A stretch of DNA of 64,000 bases, taken from NCBI GenBank assembly GCA_020465985.1, contig JAANYP010004866.1:147473-211472 (forward strand), given 5' to 3'. The stretch is from Centrapalus pauciflorus (lineage: Eukaryota > Streptophyta > Magnoliopsida > Asterales > Asteraceae). Under the pieces are notes generated by a model. It made no database searches. It was not told the DNA's origin and worked only from the letters and a program-made list of their open reading frames with translations. Position numbers and translations under genes: made by a program. Of this stretch, positions 1-12,062 are shown piece by piece; positions within the stretch are counted from its first letter, which is position 1, and each line of letters starts with the position of its first letter.

Positions 1-453
1 AGAAGACCTCGTGGTTGATTGCCAGGCATTTTGATCTCCTGGGGGCTTCCGGCAGTCTTTGGCAAAGTGTCCAACCTTGTGACAATTATAGCATGCCTCG
101 CCTTTTCATGGACCATGCTCCCAGTGATGCCCTTTTTGTCCACAACAGTAACAATACATGTCTTGAGTTTTACATTCCCCAGAGTGCGTCTTTCTGCATC
201 GCCTGCAGTCCCTCGTTCCAGTGCTGGCCGAAAAGGCCCTTCGTTTCCACGGTGAGGATGATGGTTGACTTGATTGGGGTGAGGATCGAGATGATCCAGA
301 GTTCCCACATTCCCGTTGCCTTTTTAGCGGCGACGGATGAGTTGGTCCTGCACCAGTCGACCCCATAACATATCCAGAAAGCAACAAGATCTGCTCCACA
401 TTTCGAGCAGCCTCTAACATCCTAGCAAAAGGTGTATACCGAACACTGCTCAT
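1..453 (-). pseudogene. Gypsy (chromovirus-type) gag nucleocapsid fragment
   Basis: On the minus strand this stretch encodes the zinc-knuckle end of a Ty3/gypsy Gag, the protein that packages element RNA in virus-like particles. Reading from 453 down there is a matrix-like end, a basic Ser/Arg-rich linker, then the C-x2-C-x3-H-x3-C start CRRCRKTHSGEC. A second knuckle, CYCCGQKGHHWEHG, has Gly in place of its last Cys. A TGA near 106 is followed in the same frame by an intact knuckle, CYNCHKVGHFAKDC, at about 34-75. The triple-knuckle layout matches Gyp-T gag at 16.4 kb. The fragment runs off the left edge and lies head-to-head with the RT fragment that follows, so it is a rearranged relic. 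Confidence 0.8.
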
Positions 454-510
454 TGTTCAGCGAATTTCATAATCTAAACCGTCCTCGAATCGGCATATCT
501 TTCTCTCCTC

Positions 511-1307
511 AGTATTGATCTTATTCCCGGAGCTGCTCCAATAGCAAAAGCTCCATATCGCTTAGCTCCTGCTGAAATGCAGGAAATGATGAAATAGTTA
601 CAGGAGCTACTTGATAAGGGTTTTATTCGCCCAAGTTCTTCTCCTTGGGGCGCTCCTGTCTTATTTGTCAAAAATAAGGACGACACATCACGTATGTGCA
701 TTGACTACCGCGAGCTCAACAAAGTAACAATCAAAAACAAATATCCACTTCCTCGGATTGATGATCTCTTCGACCAGTTCCAAGGCGCTAGTTATATCTC
801 AAAGATTGATCTCCGATCGGGGTATCATCAACTAAAAGTTCACAACGACGATATTCCTAAAATGGTTTTTAGAATTCGTGACGGACACTTCGAGTTTCTG
901 TTGATGCCGTTCGGTCTTACGAATGCACCGACTGCTTTCATGGATCTTATGAATAGAATTTGCCAGCCAATGCTCGACAAATCTGTCATTGTTTTCATCG
1001 ACGACATTCTTATCTATTCGAAGACCCAGGAAGATCATGCAACACATTTAAGAGAATTGCTAGAGTTGCTACGAAAAGAGCAACTTTATGCCAAATTCTC
1101 AAAATGTGAATTCTGGTTGAGCCAGGTACGTCTCAACATTTGAAACAATTCCTTGATTCCTAAATTCACTTGTAAACTCTTGTTAACTTTGCTCCTCCTC
1201 AAACATTTAATTTAGATCCAATTCTTGGGGCACGTGATATCTGGTGCTGGTATTGCCGTTGATCCCGCAAAGATCAAGGCTATCCAGAACTGGGAATCTT
1301 CGCGAAA
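511..1307 (+). pseudogene. Ty3/gypsy chromovirus reverse transcriptase fragment
   Basis: This is part of a Ty3/gypsy reverse transcriptase, the enzyme that copies element RNA into DNA. The open frame begins inside the domain (IDLIPGAAPIAKAPYRLAP) and has a TAG near 595. It then reads intact through CIDYRELNK, the MPFGLTNAPTAF box and the catalytic FIDD at about 999-1010. Coding is interrupted at 1126-1215 by an intron-like insert and resumes in frame with IQFLGHVISGAGIAVDP. Homology ends near 1307, where an LTR tail is joined. RNase H, integrase and chromodomain are absent. Upstream sequence (about 455-510) does not match pol and marks a rearrangement boundary. Confidence 0.85.
1126..1215 (+). 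other. Intron-like insert in gypsy RT
   Basis: A 90-nt segment begins GTACGT after CCAG and ends with a T-rich run and TTTAG. Removing it joins a Gln codon to ATC CAA TTC in phase 0 and restores the expected RT segment (LSQ then IQFLGHV). The segment contains an in-frame TGA, so it is not simply extra coding sequence. It has the size and AT content of a short plant intron. An alternative is a chance insertion, but exact GT-AG borders and frame restoration argue against that. Confidence 0.65.
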
Positions 1308-2116
1308 CGCCTGTGGTAAAATTCCAGGGCATCCATTCTAAGAAACCACTATGAATGATAGATTACTGTTCAAGCATTTATTATCTCTGCATTCATATTT
1401 CAATTGTATGTTCTTGTTGTTCAAAATACATCATTTGGCACTCTCATATGATTCATTGTATTGATGCACACTCGTACTTGACATGTGACAAACATGTAGT
1501 CATCATTCAATTGAAATTGCATCATTGAAATCATGTTTAGACATGATTACATTTCATAATCTGATGTAACATGGGCTGGGGTTGACAGCAGGCCACTGTC
1601 GGGACTGATCATCCCATACACTCTTTCCGGCCAGGTTATGCACATCCCCGATCAACATATTTGAACTGCCTATCCATGCTTGCACTGCATGGTGAACACT
1701 TTTTAAGGGGCTTGCACTGCTCGTACTCACATTAGTTTGTAAAGAAATATATGTTTAATATGTAATCTATCATCTCACTAAGCCATAGCTTACCCGTTGA
1801 CTTTCAATGTTTTCAGCCAAAGGAAAAGAAGTAGCCGGACCTTCTTCTTAAGCTTTCACTCAATTCCCAGTGAGTTTTAGAAGCTTCTTGGTACTTTGAT
1901 GATGTAACTTTGGGGCTGGGACTTGTTGATGTTGCAAATGAATTATGATGTTGTAATAGTTAAATTATGACATCGTAGACTGATTAACTTCTTATGCTTT
2001 AGTGTTGATGTACTTAAAACTCTTTTATTGCTTAAAACTTTAATCCTAATTTAATTATTAAGTTGTATGTTGATCGTGGAGTCTATCAAATGTTCATTAA
2101 AAAGGAGGATGTCTCA
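1308..2116 (+). repeat. Truncated gypsy LTR tail, family of L2
   Basis: From the TGTGGTA near 1313 to GGAGGATGTCTCA this sequence matches the minus strand of 4241 to about 5110. Shared landmarks are GACAGCAGGCCACT, AGCTTACCCGTTGACTTTCA, the TTTTCAG acceptor-like site at 1815-1816 and AAAAAGGAGGATGTCT at the end. It is the distal part of a long chromovirus LTR fused directly to the RT fragment. With L2 it forms an inverted repeat separated by about 2.1 kb. The following 2117-2215 is unassigned. Confidence 0.75.
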
Positions 2117-2215
2117 GATCAAGAGACAGAAGTTGGCGATAAATAACATGTCAGTTTTTTAGATGTTTGATTTGTAGTTGATTTTGCACAGTTTTAGTAC
2201 TTTTGTTGTTGCATT

Positions 2216-2220
2216 TCCAA
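2216..2220. repeat. Target-site duplication TCCAA of solo LTR L1
   Basis: TCCAA precedes the TGTAACA start of L1 here and follows its TTTCA end at 29309-29313, more than 27 kb away. The exact match shows that the three L1 pieces are one insertion. Confidence 0.75.
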
Positions 2221-4240
2221 TGTAACACACACTAATTTCAAGGTAATTAATTATTTTAAGAATTGGAAATAGTCACAAACCAACACGTATAAACAAATAT
2301 AAAAATCAAATTCATTATATTCTAGATATAAAAAAAGAATGGTTATGCATGCATGCCTCATCATCGTCATCAACTTTTTTCATATATACACATACAAACC
2401 CTGTTAACATTTTTATCACCACAAGACCAAACACACACACAAATAACCTGTGATTCTTTCTGATTTTTTGGGCTGAAACATTGAAGCAACAAGTTTCATC
2501 ATCATCACCAAATCAACCCTTTCATTGTTAACCTTGAGGTAATGTCTATGAACCCAAAGAAAATTTAAATTCCCGAATCTAGTTTTTCATTGATGTTGGA
2601 ATTCATAAAAGTGAGTATAAATATTGTTTACTAATCCGAAAATGAATAACCAACAACATCTAATACCATTATCTTCATCATTTTTTGGCTTTAAAAGCTT
2701 CAAATGATCAACCATGGTGGTTTAAGTGGGTTTTGTGATTCAATCCGAAAATAGTATAAGATTGATAGAAATGTGATCAGAAAGCATAATAGAATGTTTT
2801 TAGATGCTTAAAATCCGGATTTGGAGTTGTAATGGTGGATTCCGAAAATTTTGGGGTTGATTTATTTTGATGAAACCTGAGAAATAGAGAGTTATTAAAG
2901 GAGTTTAAAGAGTTATATGTGAGTATCATATGAATTCCGGTCGGAAAATGGGTCGACCGGCACCGGGATTGCCTTGGCGGATGATCTGAGCGGCAAGGAC
3001 AGTGGCAGCTGCTCTGTCTGCCTTCCTTTTTGCATTCGTCCACCGAGAGGGAGAGATGAGAGTAAGAGTGTGTGCGTGTTAGGTGGTGGTCTGGTCGGCA
3101 CTGGAAGCTGGCGACCCACTGCCACCTTGATGGCTGTCCATTGACATCTCTCTCTCTCTCTCTGTCCCTTTTTCTTCTTTTTGTTCCAGTCGAGAAGGGA
3201 AAGATAGGCAGGGACCACTTATTGATTTTTATATATATATATTTCTTTTCTTTTCTTTGCTAAATCGGATGGGTCAATTTAGGGTTAGGTTAAGTTTGTT
3301 TTTTTAGGCATTCTCAACTAATATTTGATGTGGGTTGCTTCTTTTTGTATTTTGTTTCGTTGGGCCTTCCTAACTTATTAATTGGTTTTGGGTTTATAAA
3401 TTTAATTGGTTGCTGAATTTTGTTCTTTTCTTTTCTTTTGAGTGCACCGAGAGAGAAGGGAGAATGAAAAGGTTTTGTTTCTTTAATTTTCTTTGGGCTA
3501 AAGTAGGTTATAATTGTTGGGATTTCTCAATTTATAATTTATATGGACTGTACCTTTATTTGTAGTTTTAATTTCTGATTGGACTTAATGTTAAATATGG
3601 GCATTGTGCTTGATTAAATTTAACTAATCAAGTTGGGCTGAATATTTAACTAACATGGACTAAGTATTCAATTAAATTAAGTGATCCAAGTATTTATATA
3701 GGCTATGTTTATTGGGTTGGGCTATTATATGCACAAATAAATTGGGTATATTAAAAAGCGAATTGTAATTTAATGACCCATTTAATTAATTTAATAAATT
3801 AATTTGGACTTAAGAATTATTATTTGGGTTGAACTTTTCGTTAAATTGAAATAGAATCTAAGTAGATAAAAATAAGTGCTAATATGTAAAATAATTTAGT
3901 AGTTCTAATTAAATTGATGAATTATTCATGCAACCTCAGTTAATAATTTTATAATCGTTGGCGGAATAACTAAAGTTAAATTATAACTTTAATTAAATTA
4001 AATAGATAGCGAACTTAGTAAATTATAGAGTTAAGAAGATTGATAAATAGGCAATGTACTTTTATATCAGGACTCTAGGGGTTCAGTTGAGACGGGTGGC
4101 TCTCAGTAGTGTTTTCAGTTGATATCAAGTTGTCGCTGGCGAGTACGGATTGCAAGCACTGTGAGTAATTGATTTAATTTCATGAATGATCCTTTATAGT
4201 ATGTTTGTGCTGGTTATCTGTTTCATTTCTTTTACCATGC
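2221..4240 (+). mobile_element. Solo gypsy LTR L1, part 1 of 3
   Basis: This is the 5' part of a chromovirus-type LTR of about 2.7 kb, starting TGTAACACAC. A TATA-like CATATATACA lies near 2379. A CT/CA-rich leader follows, then a 5' splice-site-like GAG|GTAATG at 2539; the matching acceptor (TGTTTCAG) is in part 3 at 29001. The rest is AT-rich spacer with a short CT run near 3150. L2 interrupts it at 4241, with CATGC at the junction. No internal region or second LTR of this family is present, so it is a solo LTR left by LTR-LTR recombination. Confidence 0.7.
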
Positions 4241-5211
4241 TAAGACATCCTCCTTTTTGGCAATATGAGATAGACTCCAGGATCAACAAGCAATCCAATA
4301 ATTGATATATGATTAAAGTTAAAAGCATAGAATAAGTTTAAAGTACATCAACCACTAAAGCATGATAGGTTATGAGTTTACGGTGTCATAATCTAACTAT
4401 TACAACATCATTTTCTGTTTGCAACATCATTGATACCCAGCCCCAAAACTACATTGTCATCAGTTACCAAGTTGCTTCTTAAAGATCACCGAAGAAATGG
4501 ATAGTAGCCTAAGTAGAAGGCCCTGCAATCTCTTTTCCTTTGATTGAAAACATTTGAAAGTCAACGGGTAAGCTATAACTTAGTGAAATAATAGATTACT
4601 TATTCATAATAAATATCTTTACAAACCAAACGTGAATACGAGCAGTGAATTGCCCCTTCGTGCAGAAGGCACATATAACAAGTTGTCATCATGCAATGAA
4701 AGTATGGATTGGCAGTTCAAGTATCGATCAGGGATGTGCTAACCTGGCTGGATTGAGATGTATGGGATGATCAGTCCCCGATAGTGGCCTGCTGTCAACC
4801 TCAGCTTAGGTTACACCAGATTATGTGATAATCATCATGCAGAGAAAGCATGTACTAAAGGATGCACTTTCAGGTGAACGCTGGCTACATGCTTATAGCA
4901 TGTCTAGCACGAGTGTGCATCAGTACCAATAAATCATGTAAGAGTGCCAATTGATATGTAATGAGCAATGTGAACATGTCAGAATATGAATGCAAATATA
5001 ATAAATGCTTGAATAGTAATCTATCACTCACACTGGTTTACTTAGCAAGGATGCCCTGGAATGATACCACAGGGTCTTACACAGTACAAGTATGCTTTAA
5101 ATCAGTGTGTGTTAGTCAACACCAGAATGATCCAGTTAAGTCAGTGTAATGGTAAATCAATATCAGTTTAGTCCTTAAAACTTAATCTTAAAAATTTAAT
5201 CTGAAATGATC

Positions 5212-5475
5212 CTTGATCCGGAATTCGGATCCCAACCGAAGTTTCGGATAGACCCAAAATTCGGGTGGTCCGAAATCCACATACTTGGACATTATTTTGC
5301 ATCTATACATCCGAAATTTGGATGTTTACTTGATACGAAATTTGGATGCCTTGCCACCCGAAATTCGTATACTGACTTGTGAATTTTTAAGTTTTATATC
5401 CGAGATTGCATCCGATATCCATCTTGATCATAAATTCGGATGAATGCGAGTTGTGTTCATCAGACCCGAATTTAG
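5212..5475. repeat. Array of CCGAAATTCGGAT-like motifs in L2
   Basis: Degenerate, near-palindromic copies occur at irregular spacing, for example GGAATTCGGAT, CCGAAATTTGGATG, CCGAAATTCGTA and AAATTCGGATGAA. The same motif fills the two arrays of Copia-B, an unrelated superfamily. Confidence 0.75.
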
Positions 5476-6009
5476 ACTTCAACATTTTTCTAACATTTCC
5501 AGATTTTATTCGATTAATTTTGTACTGATCCAGTGACTAAAAATCATTGATATAAGCTTAAATATACTCTTTTAACACCTTTTTAACATAAACCACAACA
5601 TAACATATACTAAATTAGCTCGTTTTTGACTTTTTTCTACTATGTCGATGAACACACACACTAAAAGATATAGTTGATTTCAAAATCATACTTAGAGTTG
5701 GAATCAGAAGCTGAATTTTGGTATATAGCATTTCTAATACTCGATTTGAACATATCTACAAGAATCTACGACATGCATTAACAACCATAACCAGAATCTA
5801 TGATTCGGTTTTCACCAAAACTAAACACAAAACCTTTAAATTCACAAGGTTTGAATAAATTTTACCTTGAATCGTTGGTTGTACCGATTATAGTTCCTTA
5901 TTTGCAACTTGAATCCAACTTTTCATCTTTAAATTCCAAACTTTTGATGTTCTTGATGAGAAACCCATGGGTTTTAGAGAGAAGAAGAGAGAGACGGTGG
6001 ATGAGAGTT

Positions 6010-6010
<1 letters not shown>

Positions 6011-6076
<66 letters not shown>
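6011..6076. repeat. (GA)n microsatellite in L2 leader
   Basis: About 66 bp of AG dinucleotides. On the minus strand it is a CT run downstream of the TATA-like box of L2, where Gyp-T has a similar but interrupted CT-rich leader. Confidence 0.95.
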
Positions 6077-6080
<4 letters not shown>

Positions 6081-6359
6081 ATGTCAATTGAACGGTTGCT
6101 CCCTTCTTTTATTTATTGAACTTTACCTTATTTGCACAATACATCCCTCAACTTTATATTTTCTTATTTGCACCTTTTTAAATATCCATGTCGGTTTCTT
6201 ATTGTTATGCTTGTTCAAAAAACAACAATGATGATTTCTTATCAACATTATCATTTTTAAATATATGAAATGAAATATATTTAACCATAACAATCCATCA
6301 AAACACTTTTAATGTCTTAACTACTCATTATATAAAATTCAAAATTAGGGATGTTACAC

Positions 6360-6692
6360 ATGCTTATCCATTTCAATGTCATATTGCCTTGATTAAATGA
6401 TATTCTTTTCATCACCATGAGTTGTTATATGATAACCCTTTCCCTGGTATGCACACTGTGTATTTATGTGTTGACTGCATGCCTATGTGGCTGCATTATT
6501 TATACGCTGTAAGTCGGGAGTGCCGCAAGCTGTGTTACTGTGTATGCATTGCTGGGAAGGCCGGATGCTACACAGACTACCTATTCATGGACGCACTGCT
6601 GGGAAGGCCGGGCGCTACACATGTTCAATTTGTGCCTGATAACTTGTGCATTCATAGTACTGTGTTATTTGTGCTATTAAATCTGTTACTTG
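6360..6692 (+). mobile_element. Solo gypsy LTR L1, part 2 of 3
   Basis: L1 resumes after L2 and continues to the Copia-A insertion. It holds two copies of GCTGGGAAGGCCGG (about 6550 and 6600), each followed by GCTACACA, resembling the repeated boxes upstream of the 3' splice-like site in the other chromovirus LTRs. It ends with ACTTG (6688-6692), the target duplication of Copia-A. Confidence 0.7.
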
Positions 6693-6985
6693 TGTTATTC
6701 AGTAATTATCAATCATAATCAATATTAAGACAATCAAGAACTGAAATTAGATCAAAGACTAACCGAATGATTGTATTATCAGAGAGAATTTACAATGCTA
6801 ATATCAACAGCACTGAACCCTAGGTATGAACTTCCGTACAAAAAAAATATTCGTGTATGTAAATTGTATAACCCATACCACTACTGTACATCATTTATCT
6901 ATTTATATACATTTAAAAACTATTGAACAATTACAAAAAGACCCCTAGACTTATATTCTTCATAAACCAAAATATATTCCCAACA
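6693..6985 (-). repeat. Copia-A 3' LTR
   Basis: On the minus strand it reads TGTTGGGAATATATT to AATAACA and is nearly identical to 28665-28955 apart from scattered substitutions and small indels. Confidence 0.9.
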
Positions 6986-7000
6986 ATCTCCCCCTTTTTT
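6986..7000 (-). other. Copia-A terminal polypurine tract
   Basis: The minus strand reads AAAAAAGGGGGAGAT immediately before the 3' LTR, the expected plus-strand priming site. Confidence 0.8.
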
Positions 7001-7015
7001 GAATGAATATCAGTC

Positions 7016-10000
7016 TTAATCTTTGAGCCCAAGTTTCATCTCGAACCTTCTTATACTCTTTCTGTTCATCAGTCTTGTTTCAATCTTCGAGATAAAATCC
7101 ACTATCATTTTTCCATCACTTGAACTAAGACATCCTTTCTTTGATTTTCTCTTTGCATCATAAGCCAGTTTACCTTTTAGTCTAGTCAAGACTTTCTGCG
7201 GAGTACCATCACTAAACTTGTTCAATTCAACCACCCTCATGACTCTCTTCCTTTGATCTTTATCTTTGTAAACAACAGCCGGATGATTGATCATAATAAC
7301 TTGATACTCTTTCAGTGTATCAAAATGTCTGATAAATCTGTTAGGCGCAGTGATATTGATTCGTCTCATTCCTCTCTCAACTACTATTTGAAGATCTTGA
7401 ACCCACATAAGTACCGGCTTCGTATGCATGAAATGAATAAAGCCTTGAGTGCAAACCTGCAATATTATTCTCTCTTGTTACGGCAAAGCTCATCAAAAAG
7501 GTCTTCTACGTCCACCAAATTAAGATTAAACAAATCAGCTTCACTGAAAACATAAGTTTTCCCGTCATATCTTGTAACAGTGAATGTAGGATAGAAGATT
7601 TTAAGAAAACAATCTTTCTCAATCTTCACAATACCGACTATCTAGAAGTCACTTCTTACATCTTCACTTCGTTGAGATTTATTCTGTAGAAAATGAGCAT
7701 AATTTACCAGATTAGGCATGTTTGGCTCAATAACTTTGAACAATTTTAAGAATGTACAAGGAGCCCTTTTCTTGCAGAAATTTTCTTCTCTAAATGGTCT
7801 TCCAAGAATGGAAGCTTATTCCTTTTCCTTATGAAGTCTGCATTTTGCTTTTCAGACAGATTCAACTTTCTAATATTCTTCTTTCTTAATTCATCTTCAT
7901 CAAGCAAACTCAGCATATCGTTGATCTCTTTCTGAACAACTTCCTGAACTGCAAACCTCAAATGATGCTATCTATCAGATTCATCCGCCAAAATATAACT
8001 CTTGAAAAATTTATCCATTAGCTCAACTTCATTCAACTCTTTAACAGCTTGGGGCATCACATCATCTACAGGAAATGGATCAATTTCTTCTTTGACTTTA
8101 ACCGTCACCGCAGGATTTTCAACCGTTGGCATTAGCATTTCTTCTCTGAGAATCTCTTCAACCAAGCCTTCTTCATCTAAAATCCTTTCAGCTCTCAAGA
8201 GATATATCAGTCAATTCAAAAATATCATCGTCAGACACATCGGCTTCTTTTTCAGCTTCCTCAATCCTTAACACTTATTCTTCTTCATTATTGTCTGAAT
8301 CATCATACTCCTCAAATTTATAGATTCCAGATTGAATACTCACAGGAACTGGAATATCTTCATAAAGAATCAATCCCAGCTCACTCTGAGCTTCAACTGG
8401 TTTTTCTTTTGAGCTTCTAGCTTCTCCAATACCTTCATCTCCAGTCTCTTTCCTCGTATATACAACCATTGTAGATCAGTGTCTCCAAGCTTCTTCCTCT
8501 TCTCACCCTTATGTGGAGCATCATCGGAGTCTTCATCATGACCCTCATGCTTCCGTTTTGATCCATAAGCTTGAGACTTACACGTATACTCAATAATTGA
8601 TAGTCATTCTGATAAGGATCCTAGAGCACTCACAACCATGTTTTCTAGCCCCATCATTTTGTCCCTCATTTCATCGAACTTCTGAAAACAATAATCGCGT
8701 AATTCATTGTTTGAAATTTGAGTTTCTTCTTCTTCCACTACAGTAGTACCTTTCCCTTTCAACAATCTCTGAATATTAGACATTTGTTGCATCATCTAAG
8801 TATATTGATTTGACATTTTGCTTGTGACTCCAGCTATTGCTTCATTCATCTTTAATTCAGTAACAAAGGGTAACGAGCTAACTCCTGGGTCACAAAGACT
8901 TCCAGTCATCACAACGGTTGAACTTGTGAAAAGTACTTCCGTGTGGCCTGTGCTAATAGATGAATTTGATGTAACTCCGACAGGACTTCCAACCACTTCA
9001 GTGATGGAGTAACAGATGCTTCCAACACTGTAATTGTTCTGACAGGGACACTAAGTCCTCCTGTACTTACTTCAACATATGAAGTAGACTCAAGTGTCCT
9101 AATTTGAATTTGCTCTATGACCTGTGGATGAATAAATTTATAATGGGGTAGAATTGTACTTGTTTCAATATCCATAGGATCCAAATGATCCCAAAATAGA
9201 TTGTGTGACATATCCCCATGAAGAAATGAAACATCTCCTTGTTGAGAAGGAGATGAGTGGCCGGTGGGGTGTGCAGTCACCAGTGGGATACTGGTTTCTT
9301 CAATGCTAACTCTCACAGGAGAGCTAGCAGCATATGTGGTTTCCCAGCTTTCTTGGGTAGGAATCTCCCTCACACTCACCAGTTTCTCAGCCTTTTTTTC
9401 AGGTAAACTTACAATCGGAGACATCTCAATTCCTCCAGCACCTCCCAAATCATCATTGTTATTTTCATAATCATCATCATCATCTTCACCTTCATTTCAT
9501 CCTTCTGGTATGTTAGACAATGTACGTTCAGAATCAGACCCATTCTCACCACCCCTTACTTCCTCTGCAACACCCTCAATCTCAGTTAGGTTACCTTGTA
9601 CATCAACCCCGTGTTGATGTAGCTGGTCACCTATGTCTCCTTGGCTAGGAAAACTCGGTTCTTGAGTTTCCATCGGAGCGTGGTCTATCCTATATAATCT
9701 CACACTCTCAGCTTCAGCATCAGCATATTTCAACAACGCTTCAGGAATCGACATGATATTTGCATTGCGGTCATCATGAACTCTATGAAGACTCATCATA
9801 ACGTAATCTGGGCATTTCTGAGAATTGGAACCTTTTGGAATTTTGCCGTTGGCCCTCAATATGCCTCTGATCAGAATTTGTATGAACCTTTGCAACGGCA
9901 CAAATTGCCTCGCTCTGTTAGTTGTCTTTGTCAGCACAACTTCTTTAACGTCTTCCCAAATGCATTGGGCAAAATCATAGTGCTTGTTGAATGCTATTCC

Positions 10001-10670
10001 ATGAAACAATCTTAGACAATGAATGCTTCCTCGATCAATTCTAGTGTGCTTTGAGGTCATACATCTGTTGATGATACAAAACAGTGTATACCATTCTCCG
10101 TTTAGTTCATTTCTGTGGAACATTGAACTCTTTGTAAGTGGTTTAGAGTAACCTAGACTTATTAGATCATGGCATAGTTGCTCGTCAGTTACAAAGTCTA
10201 CAAAGTCAGCCAGCTCAGGAAAATTGATAGTGTCAATACGTCTAGGTAAGAATAGATTATAATGTAATCTGGCTAATGTGATTTTAGCTTTGAACTAGTC
10301 AATTGTGACCTTGAATTGATGGTCTCCTTCAGCAGACACAAATTTGATCGTGTGCCAAAATTGATGTAAGTATACTTGAAGAATGGAGGGTTTATATTTT
10401 AAAAGGTAACCGAGAGGGTGACCTTTTAGGATCTCTACAATCACTGGATGGCTGAATTTTATTGAATTGGGATGAAACTGGTGATTGTTGTCTAACAGGG
10501 CAAGGCAGTGTTTGGATTTAATGAGTTGAGTTTCAAGAATTGGGGATGATGGTGATGGTCTTGTGACTGATGTAGATTTAATAGGTTTGGACACAAGAGT
10601 ATGGTTTGATGAAGAGTGAGAATGTGAAGAGTTGGAGTTATGGGTGGGAGATTGGGATGCTATTTGATAC
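7016..10670 (-). pseudogene. Extra ORF of Copia-A, downstream of pol
   Basis: A long reading frame lies between pol and the 3' LTR. From 10670 down one frame continues to about 8906 with stops at 10292 (TAG) and 9494 (TGA); after that the frame shifts several times to 7016. The N-terminal third has an SVxxxYLxQFWHT-type motif (here ILQVYLHQFWHTIKF), a WYTLFCIINRCMT segment and HYDFAQCIWEDV. A low-complexity acidic middle follows. The C-terminal block contains KRVMRVVELNKFSDGT and ends RKSIRRFEMKLGLKD. The same order occurs in Copia-B at 34 to 30.7 kb. From memory, similar segments occur in annotated Asteraceae copia polyproteins; function is unknown. No signal peptide or membrane span is apparent, so an env role is not supported. 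No ATG follows the putative acceptor, so the start may lie in an upstream exon or be mutated. Confidence 0.65.
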
Positions 10671-11914
10671 CTGTAAAAATAGCAAACATGTTAGATATAT
10701 CAGACAAACAAATTTAATCTTACAGATAGAGAAATAAAACATTTAACAAGAAATTAGAAAAATATGTGTTTCATTGTTTAAAGCATCGGGATTCCAGACA
10801 ATAATATTATAATATTATTGTTAGGATTTCAAAGTCAATCGTTAAGAGATCAATATTAATGAAACACCATTTTAAAAATTTATCTCAAAAAATGTTAAAA
10901 ATTTCTCTGAAAATTTAAAATTCCCACACTTAGAAATTTTTTGAAAATTTGACTCCAAACTCGAACTATGAATGAACAAACTCGAATGAGTCATGAGCAT
11001 AGTCGGATGACATGTGAACCAACTCGAATGACTCCTAAACAAACTCGGTTTACATTATGTGAAACTCGAATGAAGAATGAAGTTCCTCGAAGCGTACTTA
11101 GACTTTCTCGAATGACGTTTGGACAAACTCGATAGAAGTTGAGTTTTCTCGAATGACCTTTGGACCGAGTTGGGAATACTCATAAAACTCTAAGTCCTTT
11201 TCTAACAAACTAGAAGGACACATGGAGTTTTCTCGGATGAAGTTTCAATCGAGTTTGAGAGATGACATATTCTAATTTCCAAATTTTTCAAACTCGATTA
11301 AAACAAAAACTTTTCTCGATTGATATTTCAACCGAGTTTGATAATTCGAATATTGTAAGTGCCAATACTTTTCAAACTCGATTGAAACCACAAGTTTTCT
11401 CGATAGTTGTTTGTTCAGACTCGATATAAACAAGTTTTTACTCGAATGACATTCTTATCGAGTTTGAACAAAAATATTTTCTAAGTCCCATTTCACTTCT
11501 GAAAATTCGAAAATTCAATTCCAGGGACATTAAAAACTAAAATTTCACACATTCCTACTCGAAATCAGATTTTGAACAACTTTCCTTTACTGAACTTGGC
11601 CTAAAGACCCCTTTTTGATCATTAAATATCCGTATTTCGGTAGGGTTAAAAACTTGAAAAATTTGAATTTCAAACTCAAATTAAATGTTGTATGGTGTGT
11701 TATAAGACTTGAAATTTGATATTCAAGCTTACATGAACATTATACACACATCGATACTTTCAATTTAAGATTTAAAACACAAATGAGCACTTTCACAATT
11801 ACACACACCGACACACACTTATGAACACACAGTAACACAAACTAATGAACATAAAACTAGAAAGAACAATCTAAACAATACAAAAAATATTAACATTCAT
11901 ACGACAATACTTAC
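10671..11914 (-). other. Probable 5'UTR intron of Copia-A extra ORF
   Basis: The minus strand reads AAATT|GTAAGT at 11914 and TTTTTACAG|GTATC at 10671, good plant donor and acceptor sequences. The open frame starts directly after the acceptor. The span of about 1.24 kb is AT-rich and holds the motif array at 10951-11475. Copia-B has the same arrangement. Confidence 0.55.
10951..11475. repeat. Array of AACTCGAATGA-like motifs (Copia-A, 3' site)
   Basis: Many irregularly spaced copies of AACTCGAATG, AACTCGATTG, TCTCGAATGA and ATCGAGTTTG occur in both orientations. The same motif forms the array in the 5' leader of this element (27.6-28.2 kb) and in the Copia-E leader. Confidence 0.85.
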
Positions 11915-12062
11915 AATTTTGTTTATGAAATTCTTAAAATCCAACCCTAAAGAAAACGTTTTGCTTCTTCTTGAAGAAAGATCGAGAGAAACTTTGAAAG
12001 GGTTATGAAACAGTGCATGGGTTTTAAGAAAAATTTTGAATTTCAAAATTCAAATTTATACT
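11915..12062 (-). promoter_or_regulatory. Putative internal promoter and leader for the extra ORF
   Basis: A TATAAATTTG box sits at about 12060 on the minus strand. About 100 bp of leader-like sequence (TTTCTCTCGATCTTTCTTC, then A/G-rich) follows down to the donor at 11914. This resembles the start of a plant gene transcript and is matched by Copia-B and Athila-C. It is inferred from sequence pattern only. Confidence 0.45.

Larger units (their letters stand above)
4241..6359 (-). mobile_element. Solo gypsy LTR L2 (minus) inserted in L1
   Basis: On the minus strand the sequence starts TGTAACATCCC near 6359 and ends GGAGGATGTCTTA at 4241. CATGC flanks both sides (right copy read across a line end, so plus or minus 1 nt), consistent with a 5-bp target duplication. 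Within it are an AATAAATAAAAG TATA-like stretch near 6110, a GA/CT microsatellite leader, a donor-like TCAAG|GTAAA at 5865 and an acceptor position (4544-4550) that reads TTTTCAA, so its AG is lost. An array of CCGAAATTCGGAT-like motifs lies in the would-be intron. The distal half matches 1308-2116. Confidence 0.7.

Noticed and set aside
3072..3263. Small ORFs around the CT run in L1
   Set aside because: Low-complexity, inside a putative LTR intron, and with no relative in the other LTRs.
5800..6012. 70-codon plus-strand ORF as a host gene
   Set aside because: It lies antisense in the L2 leader, and its end is the GA microsatellite.
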